The notes beneath the pieces are model-generated. The model saw only the letters and a list, made by a program, of their open reading frames with translations, was not told where the DNA came from and made no database searches. Below, piece after piece: positions 33,632 through 46,176 of a stretch of DNA of 64,000 nt; position 1 is the stretch's first letter; the number at the start of each line of letters is the position of its first letter. A program made the translations under genes and the position numbers. This DNA comes from Loxodes magnus. Lineage: Eukaryota; Ciliophora; Karyorelictea; Loxodida; Loxodidae. The stretch covers positions 29,181 through 93,180 of the forward strand of contig CAMPDV010001966.1 of assembly GCA_946699065.1 (NCBI GenBank), given 5' to 3'.

Positions 33632-33940
33632 AATTAATTTTAAACTTGAAGAGTTTTGGACTGCAACTTCTTGCAGTTTAACGACCCCAACACTCCCTTC
33701 ATGGGATAACGGGGATATCCTGTTGCTTTCGAAAAGCAGCTGCCAGGGAGCTCCATCGCTATGGGCAGCCAGGCTTCAAGCCCTTACCAGGAGTGGATAA
33801 TCAAAAGGAAGGCGTTCCCTTGCAAAGGTTGACTTTGACCAGGGACTTTCTCAGCGACAGGAAAGGAACTTGTTCCTAGCCATAAAACCAGAAAGTATGA
33901 TTCAGAAGGTCAATCTCAGCTCCCACCATCTTTTTAATTA
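33632..33940 (+). mobile_element. SINE C, copy 2
   Basis: Same structured 308-bp sequence as 16393-16700 with a few substitutions, and the same CATCTTTTT end. Only the left target copy is present (33615-33631). Confidence 0.75.
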
Positions 33941-34024
33941 TTATTTAAAGGTAATTATCTCTCTAATTATACTTCCTTTGTATCTTTAATATAATATTTA
34001 TAATTATTAATTATATGAAAAAGT

Positions 34025-34095
34025 GCGCTATCCGGGACTCGAACCCGGGTCAACTGCTTGGAAGGCAGTTATCCTAACATCTGGACTAATAGCGC
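34025..34095 (-). tRNA. tRNA-Gly (UCC anticodon)
   Basis: The reverse complement folds as a full cloverleaf of 71 nt: acceptor GCGCTAT/ATAGCGC, anticodon arm ACTGC-CTTCCAA-GCAGT giving anticodon TCC, T arm CCGGG-TTCGAGT-CCCGG with a canonical B box. No intron. It decodes GGA, the natural Gly codon in this A+T-rich genome. Confidence 0.95.
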
Positions 34096-34400
34096 CTTAT
34101 TTTATAAGACATCATTCTTATTTAAACTAAATTGATTGATGAATTGAGATTTATTGTAGAGGCCATTATAGATCTTTTAACTACTTCTATTGAATACTTA
34201 AGGGAAGTAATCTCTAGATAAAAGGAGACTTAATTAATTTCTTACGAAGCTCATATTTATTTGCCAATTCTTACCAGTAGATACGAGATATTGGCAATTA
34301 CTATTGACCAACATAATATAATATGATATCTAATTTATTTTTGGAGGTAAGCTTAATATTTCAAAATTAAAACTAGAAATAGCATTAGCACTTGGTCAAA

Positions 34401-35274
34401 ATGGAATATTTCTGATTTATTTTGTTTAGAATGTTCTTAATTGATCCAAATTAGATATAAGCTATTTTATTAACTCCTTTCAGTCTTATTTTCTAAATAT
34501 TATAATTAATTTGTTCAATCTTGTTTATGTGGTTTCTTAATCTTATAAAAAAGGATAAAGCATATCTTAATTATAAGCTTAATAAAGAAGCAATGACACT
34601 TTTATTTTATCCTTATAGTGATTTCTTATTTCTAATATAAATTGACTAAATCTTAAAGGAGTTTAACTATCTTATGAGTACATAAAGACATTATTTATTA
34701 TGATTCATACCTCTTTATATGTCTAAGCATTCATTTAAGACTTTTATTCATTTTCTTTGATCGTTTACTTCTTACAAACTAGTTTATATAAATATCTAAA
34801 GCTACAATTATTTAAAAAGAAGGATTATGATAATCTTGACAATATAAAGCAAAATAATACCTAACTTTAATATTTCACAAGCAATCTAACTTAGAAGTTT
34901 AAAAGTAAATCTCTTTATCATTGTTAGTAAATATAGCATATAGCTATTATTTAATCCTTTATAGCTAAATATTATTTTTATAGCATTGTTAGAATAAAAA
35001 ATTATCTAATAATGGCCACAAACAATATTTTTATTGCTTAACTATACTTCTAAACTTAGAGAGGTCGTGGTGGATCCAAGATCTTGAAGGGAACGAATTT
35101 ATATAATTATCTTCCCTTGATATGAGCTCAAGATTTATGATTATGGAGTATGCATTTATTACTCATAGTAATCCCTGCTTGTAGAAACTTGAGTGTAAAG
35201 TATCTTAGTAATCACATAAAGAGAAAGTTCAGAGAAAGGACCGTATAAAAATCATAGCTGTCATTAAACATTGA
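34401..35274 (+). CDS. multi-pass membrane protein
   Basis: ATG 34401 opens MEYFWFILFRMFLIDPNQIQ. Several long hydrophobic helices follow (FSLIFQILQLICSILFMWFL; HYLLWFIPLYMSKHSFKTFI; LLFNPLQLNIIFIALL; WPQTIFLLLNY), consistent with six or more membrane spans. The C-terminus, one base out of frame, reads WWIQDLEGNEFIQLSSLDMS and ends at TGA 35272-35274. The spacing and the late WPQ-Q-rich span recall XK-related scramblase-like proteins, but I cannot establish this. TGA is read as Trp at several places. Confidence 0.5.
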
Positions 35275-35637
35275 TAATTTAATATCTTAAATTATTAAAT
35301 TAAAAAGAGAAAATACTTATTTAAGCATTTTATTAGTCTTCTTGATAATTAACTATTGCTCCAATTCGACGAATTAATAAATTACAATTTCATCTAATAG
35401 TTTATAGAATTTAGTAGTTAAATACTAATTTATAATAATATAAGCATTATAAAAGCTATAATCCTTTCAACTTTTTATCTTTATTATTATTACAACAATT
35501 GTGTTTATAAAGACGCAACTAATCAAGCTTTTTTTATTTAGAACTTTTAATTAAAGAATGCTTGTGCTTTTTATATTTTCTTATTAAATAAGCTAGATTA
35601 TTGTATATTTTAGACTTAATCATCTAAATTAAAAGTT

Positions 35638-37648
35638 TCAAAGTTTAGCAGTATAAGTAATTAGAAAAAGCGGAAGGCATAGATTATTCTCGTAAACGAT
35701 ATGCATTCCATGTCCGTTTGTGTAACTATCTTTACCTCCAAGCGACTCTTTGGTGTTATTAAAGCCTTATCCTGCTGTTGATTAATCACCTGTTATAACA
35801 TCTACTAAGAGCATTTAGCATTTCTAATCTTTAGAAAAATGAGTATAGCCTTAACAAAATTAAAAGCTCTCATGGAAATAAATTCCTTTACCATACAAAC
35901 CTTGCTTTGCGAATTCTATCTTTAGTCCAATTTTGTCTTAAATTATAAGAGAAGGATCATTTTATCTAGTACCGTGAAAGAGTAACTTTCTATCAACAGG
36001 TTTGCCTTACTTTTTGGTGAGTAAGTCTATATTAGCTCTAAATCTTATGTACTGATCATAATTGAGAATTCTTTAAATGGTTAGAACTTTTACTTAACTG
36101 GTTTTATTTATCAATCTTAATATCTCATGCCAATCTGCGCTGTCTTCTTATAGAAATACAACATCAAAATTTCTTAATCTATTTATTTCTTGAAATCCTG
36201 GAATTTAGAATCCACTAGCACTCTGCATTTTACTACATTAAAATATAGCACTGTGATTTTCTTAACAGTATGGGACATATGTAAGCCTCACAAATTAAGC
36301 ACTACTAGAACTTTATTTTGCATGAAAATTGATATTCAGATAAATACTTATCTATAAACTATTTAGGTACTTTCAACTGTCCTTCTTAAATTGCCATTTA
36401 TTCGGTTATCTATTCTATGAAATAAAACTTTAAATCAATTTCGTTTTGCTCTATATATTTGGTAAGAAGCTAAACGAACTTTTCTTTCTTAATGAAGTCT
36501 TAAAGGAAACCTTAATAAAATACCAATTCTTTTGTTTTTTCATCATCGTATTGAGCTCATACCATAGCCTAGCAACTTTGCAATACTCCATATCCATTTT
36601 ATAATAAAGACTTCAACATGCTAGCTTGAAATTCAAGTATATTATATAAGTCTTCTATTTGAAGTTCTCTAAAATTACTTGACATATTTGCCTTATTTTA
36701 GTTAAGGAAAGACTCTTAATCACTAACAAGAATTACGCATTCTTTATTTTAGCATGTTTAGCAATTTATTATATTAAATCTATTTAACTTGGCTAAATCA
36801 ACTTATTCTTTCCTGAATAATTCTTTTTCGCATTCTTTTTCTCCATGAGTTTTTTATTTGCATATACAGCAAAAGTTCTCTTTACATATAAAACAGTAAA
36901 ATTTATTTTCATTTTATTCGAGTTCTTGTTCTCTTTCGCATTATCCACATTGGACTATTTTGATTGCTTAATTTTTACTATTGATTTTATCTTATATTTA
37001 TATGAACTACTAAGATAATCTTCCTTTTTAAGCTATTATAGCTACTTCACTTTCTTTTAATAATTTCTAGCAAATTAAGCATTCTAGTGTGATATCTAGC
37101 TAAGACAACTTTTAAATTAATCTTTAAATTAGAGGTTCGTAGCATGTTTTATGGTCACATTTTTCAGTATTATATATTTACTTATTCTAAAGTCACTTTC
37201 TACAATGCTAGCAAAACTAATATTTTTGATTTATTTCTTAAATAGCTGAGTAGACAATCTGTTAATCTATTACTTGGTTACACTCACATTTAAATTTGCC
37301 ATAAGGAATGTTACTTTATGGAATGGATTGCTGAGAAGGTAGTTCTTTTTTATAAGTTTCAAAAATGCAAAAAAGACAGTAGAAGTGATTACATCTCAAC
37401 ATGCTTACTATATTATCTGGGTTCTCTTATAAATCTTCTATTCTTTTGCACCTTACACAGCTTTTTCAAATTTGTATATTTTTAAATTGAGCTGACTTTA
37501 CTGTTATTTCCATATTCGAGTTTTTCAAGTCTGCACAAATTTTATAAATCATCTACTACAAGTCAATTTTCCTCATTTGACTATCTAGTAGCTCTTTTTG
37601 CAAAATGTTGATTTATTCATTCAAGCTTAAATTTGAAGAATTTTACAT
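35638..37648 (-). CDS. RING/IBR zinc fingers fused to a PARP catalytic domain
   Basis: ATG (first base 37648) opens MQNSSNLSLNEQINILQKEL, a coiled coil. Then RING: SCVRCKRIEDLQENPDNIVS, MLRCNHFYCLFC, KCECN; then Cys/His pairs FCQHCRKW, KCDHKTCYE, LECLICQ; then an IBR-like unit VQCGQCE, KFYCFICKENFCCICK, THGEKECEKE. This is the order of RBR ubiquitin ligases. The C-terminal third is a PARP-type ADP-ribosyltransferase: DWHEILRLI, LLFHGTR, GLYGKGIYFHESF, MLLVDVITGD, GMHIVYENNLCLPLFLITY, TGA at 35638-35640. Triad H-Y-M implies mono-ADP-ribosylation. Zinc fingers and catalytic domain are in different frames; a 37-nt GTATTT...AAAG segment near 36330 would join them, or a one-base indel. Confidence 0.75.
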
Positions 37649-38400
37649 TTTTTAATTGAGAAAAATAGCTAAAAATTATTTTAGAAACTATTTAATTAAT
37701 TTAAAGCGTCTATCACATAATAAGCACTTATCCTCTAATATTCAAGTCTATTAGTTAGCAGGATTGTATAAGTAAGAAATTTATATGTGAATTCTCAAGC
37801 AAATAATAAAAAAGATTTTCCTTAATTGTTTCATTCTCGGAATTACTTCTTTGGATTTATTAATTTCATGTTATATTTGCATTCTCAATTTATACTTCCT
37901 TACTTTCGCATTTGATGGCAGATATATTTTATTTTAGATACTTATGAATTTATTTATTTAGAATGAAGCTTTTAGAAAATGCTTCCTTTGGAAAATTTCA
38001 AGAGTATTTTACTTTCAATTTGTTTTTATTAACTCCTTGAGCTTCTTATAATTAATATTTAATATTTATCTTATATTTTATAGATCATTCATACCTTTTT
38101 ATTTTATACCTTTAGTCATTTTAAATTTTTTAGACAACTTTCTTTCAACTTTAATTTAATATTCCTTTGATTCTTATATTTTAAGCTTTTACTTTATAAG
38201 TTTATCAATTTTAAATATCTGATAATTTATTTATTTAGATATTTTCCAGAAATAAATTCTTTTTGCTTTAGTGAGAAAAATAAAGACATATTATTTCTCT
38301 TAGTCATATAAATAAATTTAATCTCTTCGTTAAATAAAAAAGAAGTGTATTTAGCAATATATTCTATTAATTTAATTTTTCTTCTATTTCTTATCATTTA
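37617..38400 (-). CDS. hypothetical protein upstream of the RING/IBR-PARP gene
   Basis: Minus-strand reading gives MIRNRRKIKLIEYIAKYTSF and FNEEIKFIYMTKRNNMS near 38390-38250, then in another frame ESKEVQIENANITWNQQIQR and QSCQLIDLNIRGQVLIMWQT, ending TGA at 37617-37619. The end overlaps the proposed start of the RING/IBR-PARP gene by about 32 nt, so either that start is later (ATG near 37573) or the frames need revision. An alternative frame is open from ATG 38092 into the RING gene but is less protein-like. Confidence 0.35.
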
Positions 38401-40397
38401 GGCTTTACTGTTTTTTAGACTTTTTAGATTTTACTTATTTGCCTAAAACTAATTTAAGTTATAGGCATTTTTAATATTCTTTGCACAGAGATAAGGATAT
38501 TCTTTACAAGCATTAAATTACTATTTGATGAAATTAATTAAAAATTTAATCAAATATAATAAAAAACGTAAGAATCTCTACATCCGTTAAATCTATTTGA
38601 GTAGCTAAAGTAACTTATTTGAACTAGAAATACTAAAAAATTAAATTTAATAAAAGAACTTTTCTTTCTAAATGCTAGGCAAAAAACTTTTTCTTTAAAA
38701 AGACACCAAATCATAGAATCGTAGGTAAGATTCTAAAATTAATTTTAAAAAATAATACAAATTTTTTTGATATAAAATGAGATAAAAAACAGGTTAAATT
38801 ATGAAAATAGATATCAGCAGCAATAATAATTAGCAGCTAGACTAACTGGTAATTTCTAAATTTATTAAATAATAAGCATATCTTATTCTAATCATTTGAT
38901 AGATATTTTATAAGCATGCATAAATTAATAAATTATAATTGTTAAATTAATTAAATAAGCTTTAGATTTTATTCATGTATTGCTAGCTCTAAATAAGAAA
39001 ATTCTCTTGTAAATTTTTTTATATATCCTTTTTATTTTAATGGAATATATAATTAATTTATGTATAAAGCAAACAAAAAGAAATAGACAAATATATTAGC
39101 CATAGCTTTTACCCTACTTATTTAGACCTCTTTTTTATTATAGATATATGATTTTAAAAAAGCCAAAATTATTATTTTTCTTTTGATGATTTATTTTAGC
39201 TATTTTACTCAAAAATCATAATGCTTTAATCAAATAAAAATGTATTATCATTTTAATATTATAATAATTATTTTAATATTTTTATTAATCCTAAAATAAC
39301 AAATAGAAGCAAAATAAATTACATTTTTTATTATATAATCCTTGCTATCTGTGAATAAGCGCCTTAGATACTAACTGAGCAAGATAATTCTTTTAAAAAA
39401 TCAAGATATCTAATCAAAGCAAAGTAAAAATTTGAAATTAAATAAAATCTGCATAAAAGAAAGAGAAAATCGATGATAAACATTTTCAAAACAACATATT
39501 TTAAATTTTTTTAACTTATGAGTAGGTTATAATTTCTTTATTCTTAATAATGAATTTATAAATTTTATTTTTTGTTTAATTTTAAAATAATATTTTACTC
39601 AAACTAAACTATTTTTATTTATTTATTTATTTTTTTAAAGTTTTTTAATTAATTTTATCTTTTAATTTTTTAATTTTTATTATTTTTAAATGTTTTAATA
39701 AAAAATAATATACCTAAAACTTCAATTTTACATTTTTAATACCTTTAAATTCAGAAAATCGACTAATTTTATTTATATTATTAGTATAAAATGCTATAAT
39801 TTATTTCCTTTTTAAATTTTTTTTTATATGGAGATTATTTTATTATATTTTATTTAATAAATTTATTATTTTAAATACATTTTTTTTCTTTCTATTATAT
39901 TTTAACTATTTTAATTTTTTTTTCTTCTTCTTATTCTTCTCTTCGTTAAAAAATTAATGTTTTTACGTTTAATCATAATTATTAGAATTTTTGTATTTAA
40001 ATTTATTTTATTATTTTACTTTTTTATATTTTAGCTTTTTATTAATTTATTGATACTAAATTTTATTATTTTATACATTAAATATATATCTTTTAATAAA
40101 AATTGTTTTTTGCTATTTTAATGAAATTTAATTGCATGTTAATTTACTTTTTCTATTAATTTCTATTGAAAATATATTTTATTGTTTTTATATATTTTTT
40201 AATATTTATTTATATAAAATTTAGTTTTCTTATTAATGTACTGATACTGCAAATTAATTTATCTGATTTATAAAATTTTTTATATTTTTACTTATTAAAC
40301 TTTTTAAAATCTTCTAATTTTATGTGATTTAAATTAAAATTAGTTTCTTCTTTTCTTTATTTATTAGTTTTTTAATTAGTTATATAGATAATTAAAT
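38401..40397. other. A+T-rich DNA, no gene recognised; T-rich 39500-40380
   Basis: No supported gene. From about 39500 the plus strand becomes strongly T-rich (long runs of TTTTTATTT). Confidence 0.4.
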
Positions 40398-40646
40398 ATG
40401 GAATCGAAGAGAAATAGTAAAAGGAGTCAAACTTCAAATTATTATTTTTTTATTGCTCCCTTTGGATTGTTTTATGAGATATTTTGCCTATTTAATTATT
40501 CCTGGAAGAAGAGTCTTCGCAATAAAGACTATTGGAATACAATCTTTTGTAATTTCTGCTTTTGATTTGCAGAGTAAAAGGTGTCTCTGCACAGCCTAAA
40601 TATTAGGTAAAGAAGATCAATCCTCAAACATAGCTTCTTGTAATGA
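40398..40646 (+). CDS. small ORF, 82 aa, in a compositional island
   Basis: ATG 40398 opens MESKRNSKRSQTSNYYFFIA; the frame continues PFGLFYEIFCLFNYSWKKSL and NKDYWNTIFCNFCFWFAEQK and ends TGA 40644-40646, with one internal TGA as Trp. It is the only complex sequence within about 3 kb and sits at the point where the plus strand switches from T-rich to A-rich. Cys and aromatic content is high. No family recognised. Confidence 0.45.
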
Positions 40647-42259
40647 TATTTTTTTTACTATCTAACTTCCTAAAATCCAAAATCCTGAGCTTTTAGCATA
40701 AATAATATTTTTCATAAAGTTAAAGTAGTAAAATAAAAAATACTTAAAATAAAGTAAAAATAATAAAAATGATGAAAATAAACAATTTAAAATACTAAAA
40801 TATCTATAATAATGATAAAAATTAAAATTAAAGATAAATATTAAAAATACCTAATTTTATAATATAAAAATTAATAAAATTAATACAAAAATATATTAAA
40901 AATAATTATACAAAATTAGTTAATAAAATATTAGCAATTATTAAAAAAATCCTATTTAATATGCTAAAAACAAAGGGAAAATAAAAAGCATAAGTACTAT
41001 TAATGAAAAATTCTTCACATATTAATATATTAATAAAAATTATAAAAATTATCATTAATATTTATAATAAAAATATAAATATTCTACAACAATAAAAAAA
41101 TAAAGTTTTAAATTAATTAATTTTTTAAATTAATTAAAAGAAATTTAGAAAGATAATTTATATTTTAAATAATGTAAAGCCAATAATAATAATAAAATGT
41201 TTATATTAATTATTTTAATTAATTAATATAATAATAATTTTTTATATAGATATATAATAAACATTTAATCTATTATAATAATTATAATCCTTATTAATAT
41301 GGTTATTATAAAATAATTTTTAATTACAAAAATAAAAAATATTTAACTTTTTAGTAGCTTGATGATGAATGATCTATATGAAGAAAATAAATGAAACTAA
41401 AATTAATTTAAATCAAATAATATTAATTTAAATCAAAAGCACGAAGAAAAGGTGATTTTATTATGTTTATTTATATCTCTTAGTATATGACATGTTAGCA
41501 ATTTCTAAATATTTTATAATTGTTTATTTTTTACTTTTATTACTATACAATTCAAATCCCAACAGAGATTATATTCTTAAATGAGATTTATTTATTTTAA
41601 TAATAATATAAATTAAATAAAGGATAAAAATATAAAGAAAGAGAGAAATTAGATTGAATTATAGTAAAGAATTAGCATAGAATAATTATTATATAAGCTA
41701 AAAATTAAATTTATTTATATTAAATGGAATAGCTTTAGTGCTATTCTAATTAGATACTAATTACTTTTATATAATAGATGAACAATCTTATCTTTCTTCT
41801 CTAGTGGAATTATATTTATATCCACTTAGCATAGAATTAACTTACAAATGATTTCTTTATAAACTTTAAGTAAACTAAATTAAAAATAAGAAATTATCTT
41901 ATTCAACTATAGATATTAAAGTTTATTATTAGCTAGAAATAGAATATTTAGAACAAAATCCATATAAAATAAATAGAAAATGTTAAAGTCATAAATAGTC
42001 TAAGTTAAAAGCAGCGACTAGAAGCGAGCAAGATAAAATTAAAATTAGCAAACTGATTATATACGTTAAACTGTAATATTTATACTCTATAGATAGATTT
42101 AATAGTTATAATAGTTATTTTTTATCTATAAAATATAAAGTGATAGTTCAGCTTTTAAAAACATTTAATTTAATAGAAAGATTTAATATAATATAGAATA
42201 TTCTTAGTTATAAATAAACTATTAATAAATAATTTATAGCAAAAACTTATTTTTGTATT
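40647..42259. other. A-rich then mixed DNA with a RING-gene scrap
   Basis: The plus strand is A-rich to about 41260. At 41717-41752 a short scrap, TTTATATTAAATGGAATAGC and TTTAGTGCTA, matches the start of the RING gene family. Confidence 0.4.
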
Positions 42260-42590
42260 ACACTTTATCTTTAATTAAAGTTGAGTTTACTTGTCTTTAG
42301 AAAATTAAGGCTTTTCTATAAATTTTTTATTTTAGCAAACTTAAATTTAATTTTAAATGGCTATTCATTTAAAAAAGGATTGATAGTTAACTTAGAAACT
42401 GAATCAAAGATTTTATTTATTAATTTAATAGTCTCTAATAGCATCTCAATAAAAAAGGCTGAAGATTAAATTAGTTTACAAACAAGCAACTATGTCTTTT
42501 GTTTAATAATTTGCGAGATAAACATAATTTACTAAGCTTTTTTAATCATATAAATTGCCGAATTCCTTTCGATATGACCTAAAGTATTAA
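42260..42590 (+). CDS. possible ORF, unknown
   Basis: A plus-strand frame reads NLNLILNGYSFKKGLIVNLE, SNSISIKKAEDQISLQTSNY and ends with TGA near 42578. No ATG in frame upstream. Weak: composition only. Confidence 0.2.
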
Positions 42591-43131
42591 AATAAATATA
42601 TGAAACAAAAAAATCTAAATTAATTTATATAATTTAGGTATTAATTCTCATTTTATATACCTTATAGAGTAAGTATTTCTGAAATTTATAAGATTGTAAA
42701 AATAATAAAAACTAAAATATGAGTAAAATATACATAAAGGTTGCTTATTTCTATTCAATTTTCACATTTAGATATTTAGATATTTATCCCTTTATTTTGA
42801 AATTTATAATCTTTTATGTAAAGCCAAGATAATAAATATACTAATTTGGTAAATCAAAAAGCTCAACTTTCTAGCATCTGCATAAAATGATACTAAGCAG
42901 GGCTAATAAAAATATGTTAATAGGCTATAATAAGAATGATTTATAAATTAACAAACTAGTGCTGTTTAGTTTAATAGATGATTGTTTATTTTATAAATGG
43001 CAATTTCTAGAATAATTTATAGTATAAGTTAATGTTTATCTTGCAACTAAGTTATAATGATGATTCTTTTATAAAGATTATAAAATTATGAAATAATTGC
43101 TTTATAAACTATTTTTCTCTTTATCTTTATA

Positions 43132-46092
43132 ATGAATCAAGACTGAATTTCAGAATATGGTCTTAATAATATTAGATAAAAGCTAAATTTATCTGAACTT
43201 AAAAGTGAACAGTTGGCGGAATTTAGCTTATAAGAAACAGAAGATCTTTCAGAGACTTTGAAATTAAGTAATCAAGAAAAAGTCTAGCTGCTAGAAACTT
43301 GACGAAAGATAAAAGACTGATGAAGTAAAATAAAATAGTTTAAACTAGAACGAATATAGGAATAATTGCTAAAGCTGTTTCCTTGTGAAAGTTCTTTCAT
43401 AAATCTAAATTTAGATTAGGTCATAAAAATATTTTCTGATAATTAGATTCAGTTAATAGGAACTGAAATTAATAAAATAAAGCTAGCTCATAACAAATTG
43501 CGAGAATATTAACAGTTAGTTAATTCATCTTAGCAAGAAAATTAAAAGGAGAACTAAGCCGTACTATAAAATACTAACTAACAAGAAAATATAATGTTTG
43601 CCTAATAAAAGCAGAGCGAATAAATTTAAAACGAATAATTATCGCAACAGATCTAACTATTAGATTTAAATATTGTTCACTAAGATTCCAATTAGATTGA
43701 AGAGATAAAAAAGATATAATTCGATAATTATTAATTTCCCATATATAAATTGTGATTAAAGAAATAGAAAAAAAAATAAAAAAAAAAGTTAAAAAAAAAA
43801 TTAAAAATTAAAATTAAAAAAGATTTAATAGAGGTATAAGGAACTTAGTTTTAAATCAATTAATTTATACAAAAATTTGATAAGTTAATTTCAAAAATAG
43901 AAACTGAATAAATTTAGTTAAGCTAAGATTCTTTATAGAAGTTTCAATAAATATATCTATGCAAATAAGAGTAAAAAAATAAGTATGAGAAATTAAGAAA
44001 TGATTATCCATTCTGTGCATTTTAAATTTTGAATTAATCTCTTTAAATTGAAGGAGTTTCTGAGAATAAAGAACAAGCGAAATAAAAAATAAAGAATGAT
44101 TTCGAAGTATTAACATAATTTGTTATATCCATAGAATAGGAAAAGTTTCAATGTATATAAAATATTTAGAAATTGAATAGGCAATTTTTAACTTTATTTC
44201 AGAACTAGGATATAATTTCCTATAAATTTGGCGAAGATTAAATTTATATTAAAGCATATAGCAAGAATACTTAAATTAACTTGTAAAATCAAATAAATAC
44301 ATTAGTTTAGTAGATAAAGCTTGAGGAGAAAAAAATAGAGATCTATAGTATTTCAGAGCTCTAATATTATAAAAGCGAAGTAGGTTAGCAAGATCTTTAA
44401 ACTTTAAGTTAAGTTAATGAAATCCAATTAACTTTATATGTAAAAGTGAAATCCAATAAATTTAAGCCATAATCATTATAAACTTAATAACCTAATCTTT
44501 CCTATGAGTGGTAATGAAAAAATGATTTTGGGAAATGAACTTCTTATCCAAAAATTGTATAGCAAAAAATTGAGGAAAGTTATGCTTAGAACTAAATACA
44601 GAAATGCTTAATCATAGTACCTTCTGATGAAGACAGTTAGTAAAAATATCTTTAATTAGATTTTATAGCTTAAAAATAAACTAATAATTAAACTTAGTTT
44701 AAAAGAGACATAAGAAGAGTGGAAAGCAATTTTCAAGCACAGCAATCTATTAAATCTTATGATTGACAATGACTAGATGATTAAAAATAATGAAATTCAT
44801 ATGATTAAGCAAGTTAACTTGAAATAGAAGAAGCTTTCTAAAAGGATAACAAAAGTAAAATGTGGATTAGCCTAGTTTCAAATAATACAAAATAGCCAAT
44901 TAAATATAAAATTAATTTTGTTAAGATGGTCTAGAAAAATATAAAAACAAAGTTTGAAAGGCCTTTACAAAGAGTAGTATTAAGTAACTCTTAAACATCA
45001 TAAGCTGAAAACTAGTGGCTCTGGATAGAAGACTCTACTTATAAAGCTTTTGACCTCCAAATAAATAATTAGATAGACTAAGCTTTTTAATAAGGATAAG
45101 AAAAAATCTATATTAAAATGAACTTTGTTAAATATGAAGTAGATTTAGTTAAAAACAACTTATATAATATATATATCAATGAAGTGATGAAAATAGTTAA
45201 AACATAGATATAAAAACCAATAGGTTATATAATCCTAAAGGGATTATTAGAAGATATAGAGTTAAGCACTATAAAATTTTAGGAATTCTAGAGTTGTAAA
45301 TAAGTTAGTGTAGACAATTTTGAAAAAGCACTCGATATTGCTAAGTAGCATAATGTGCTTTTAATTTTCAAGGATAATGAATTTTTCCTTTTGGGATATA
45401 CGAGTGAAGTATAGAAGGCTAAGGAAAAGTTGACAATCATTAATTATGGTATTTGAAATAATGCAAATCAGTTAGAAGTAAAGTATCCTGAATATTGAGA
45501 GTAATCATAATAGCTTTATTGCTAATATGATTTAAGCTAAAATTCAAAATTGTTTAGACAAATTTAGACCAATTTCAATAAAACTGTTCCACAAGGTAAA
45601 GTTGTAAGAATATCTGTCATTTAAAATAAGGCCCTATACTAAAGATATTGAAACGAGTTATAAATTTTAAAAAATATATATGGAAAGAATCCAAGAGTAG
45701 AACATTTATATCATGGAACTAAAGGAACACCTCCAGAAGAAATATGTAAAGGAGAAATAGGAATTGATAATAAATATACATTGGAAAAAAGCATTTATGG
45801 AAAAGGCAATTATTTTGCTATTGAAGCTTCTTATTCTAATAATGGTTACGCTTACAAGGTACCAAACCAAAATATTTAATACTAGATGATTCTGTGTGAC
45901 GTTATTGTTGGAGAAGTTTTCTAAGCTTAAAATTAGCAAAAATATTAATATCCTCCTATTAATACTAACTTCACTAGTTTTGAAAAGCGGTATGACTCAA
46001 TAACTAACAAAACTTAGATGTATATAGTATTCGAAAATGAAAGGGCTTATCCTTCGTTTATCATTACTTATAACTTTGCTAAAGCACCTTGA
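43132..46092 (+). CDS. PARP with SAM-like, KH-like and three WWE domains, 986 aa
   Basis: One uninterrupted frame from ATG 43132 to TGA 46090-46092. Residues 1-65 are a SAM-like domain (MNQDWISEYGLNNIRQKLNL). A Q-rich linker and Lys-rich tract (about 205-230) lead to a KH-like region (LNQSLQIEGVSENKEQAKQK). WWE domains begin near residues 457 (SYEWQWKNDFGKW), 542 (SYDWQWLDDQKQW) and 625 (ENQWLWIEDSTYKAF); several of these W are TGA, and the conserved MxQxN Gln of WWE2 is TAG (44932). The C-terminal catalytic domain has HLYHGT (H861), YGKGNYFA (Y894), YSNNGYAY and MYIVFENERAYPSFIITY, with M963 where polymerases have Glu. WWE domains bind ADP-ribose chains; the H-Y-M triad predicts a mono-ADP-ribosyltransferase of PARP10/14 type. 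Confidence 0.9.
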
Positions 46093-46176
46093 AATATACT
46101 TTATTTTCTTATTAATCAGTAAATTTTATAGTAAATGTATAATTATATAAACTAAAGGAATATAAATAAATATAAA

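Larger units (their letters stand above)
31671..33940 (+). mobile_element. composite segment ORF1 + RING fragment + SINE, copy 2
   Basis: Near-identical to 14953-16700 apart from a nested element B (32922-33447). Differences are single bases (for example GAGAACTC versus GAAAACTC after the GGCCACT). The right end coincides with the SINE C terminator (33940), after which the sequence is unrelated to copy 1. A possible short target repeat TTATTTAA flanks it (left near 31660, right near 33943). Confidence 0.75.

Noticed and set aside
35046-35270. G+C-richer stretch as a structured non-coding RNA
   Set aside because: It reads as the C-terminus of the membrane protein (WWIQDLEGNEF...) and ends in TGA.
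37648-38092. In-frame upstream extension of the RING/IBR-PARP gene from ATG 38092
   Set aside because: The alternative frame over the same DNA is more protein-like; the extension is rich in K, I, L and F and may be chance.
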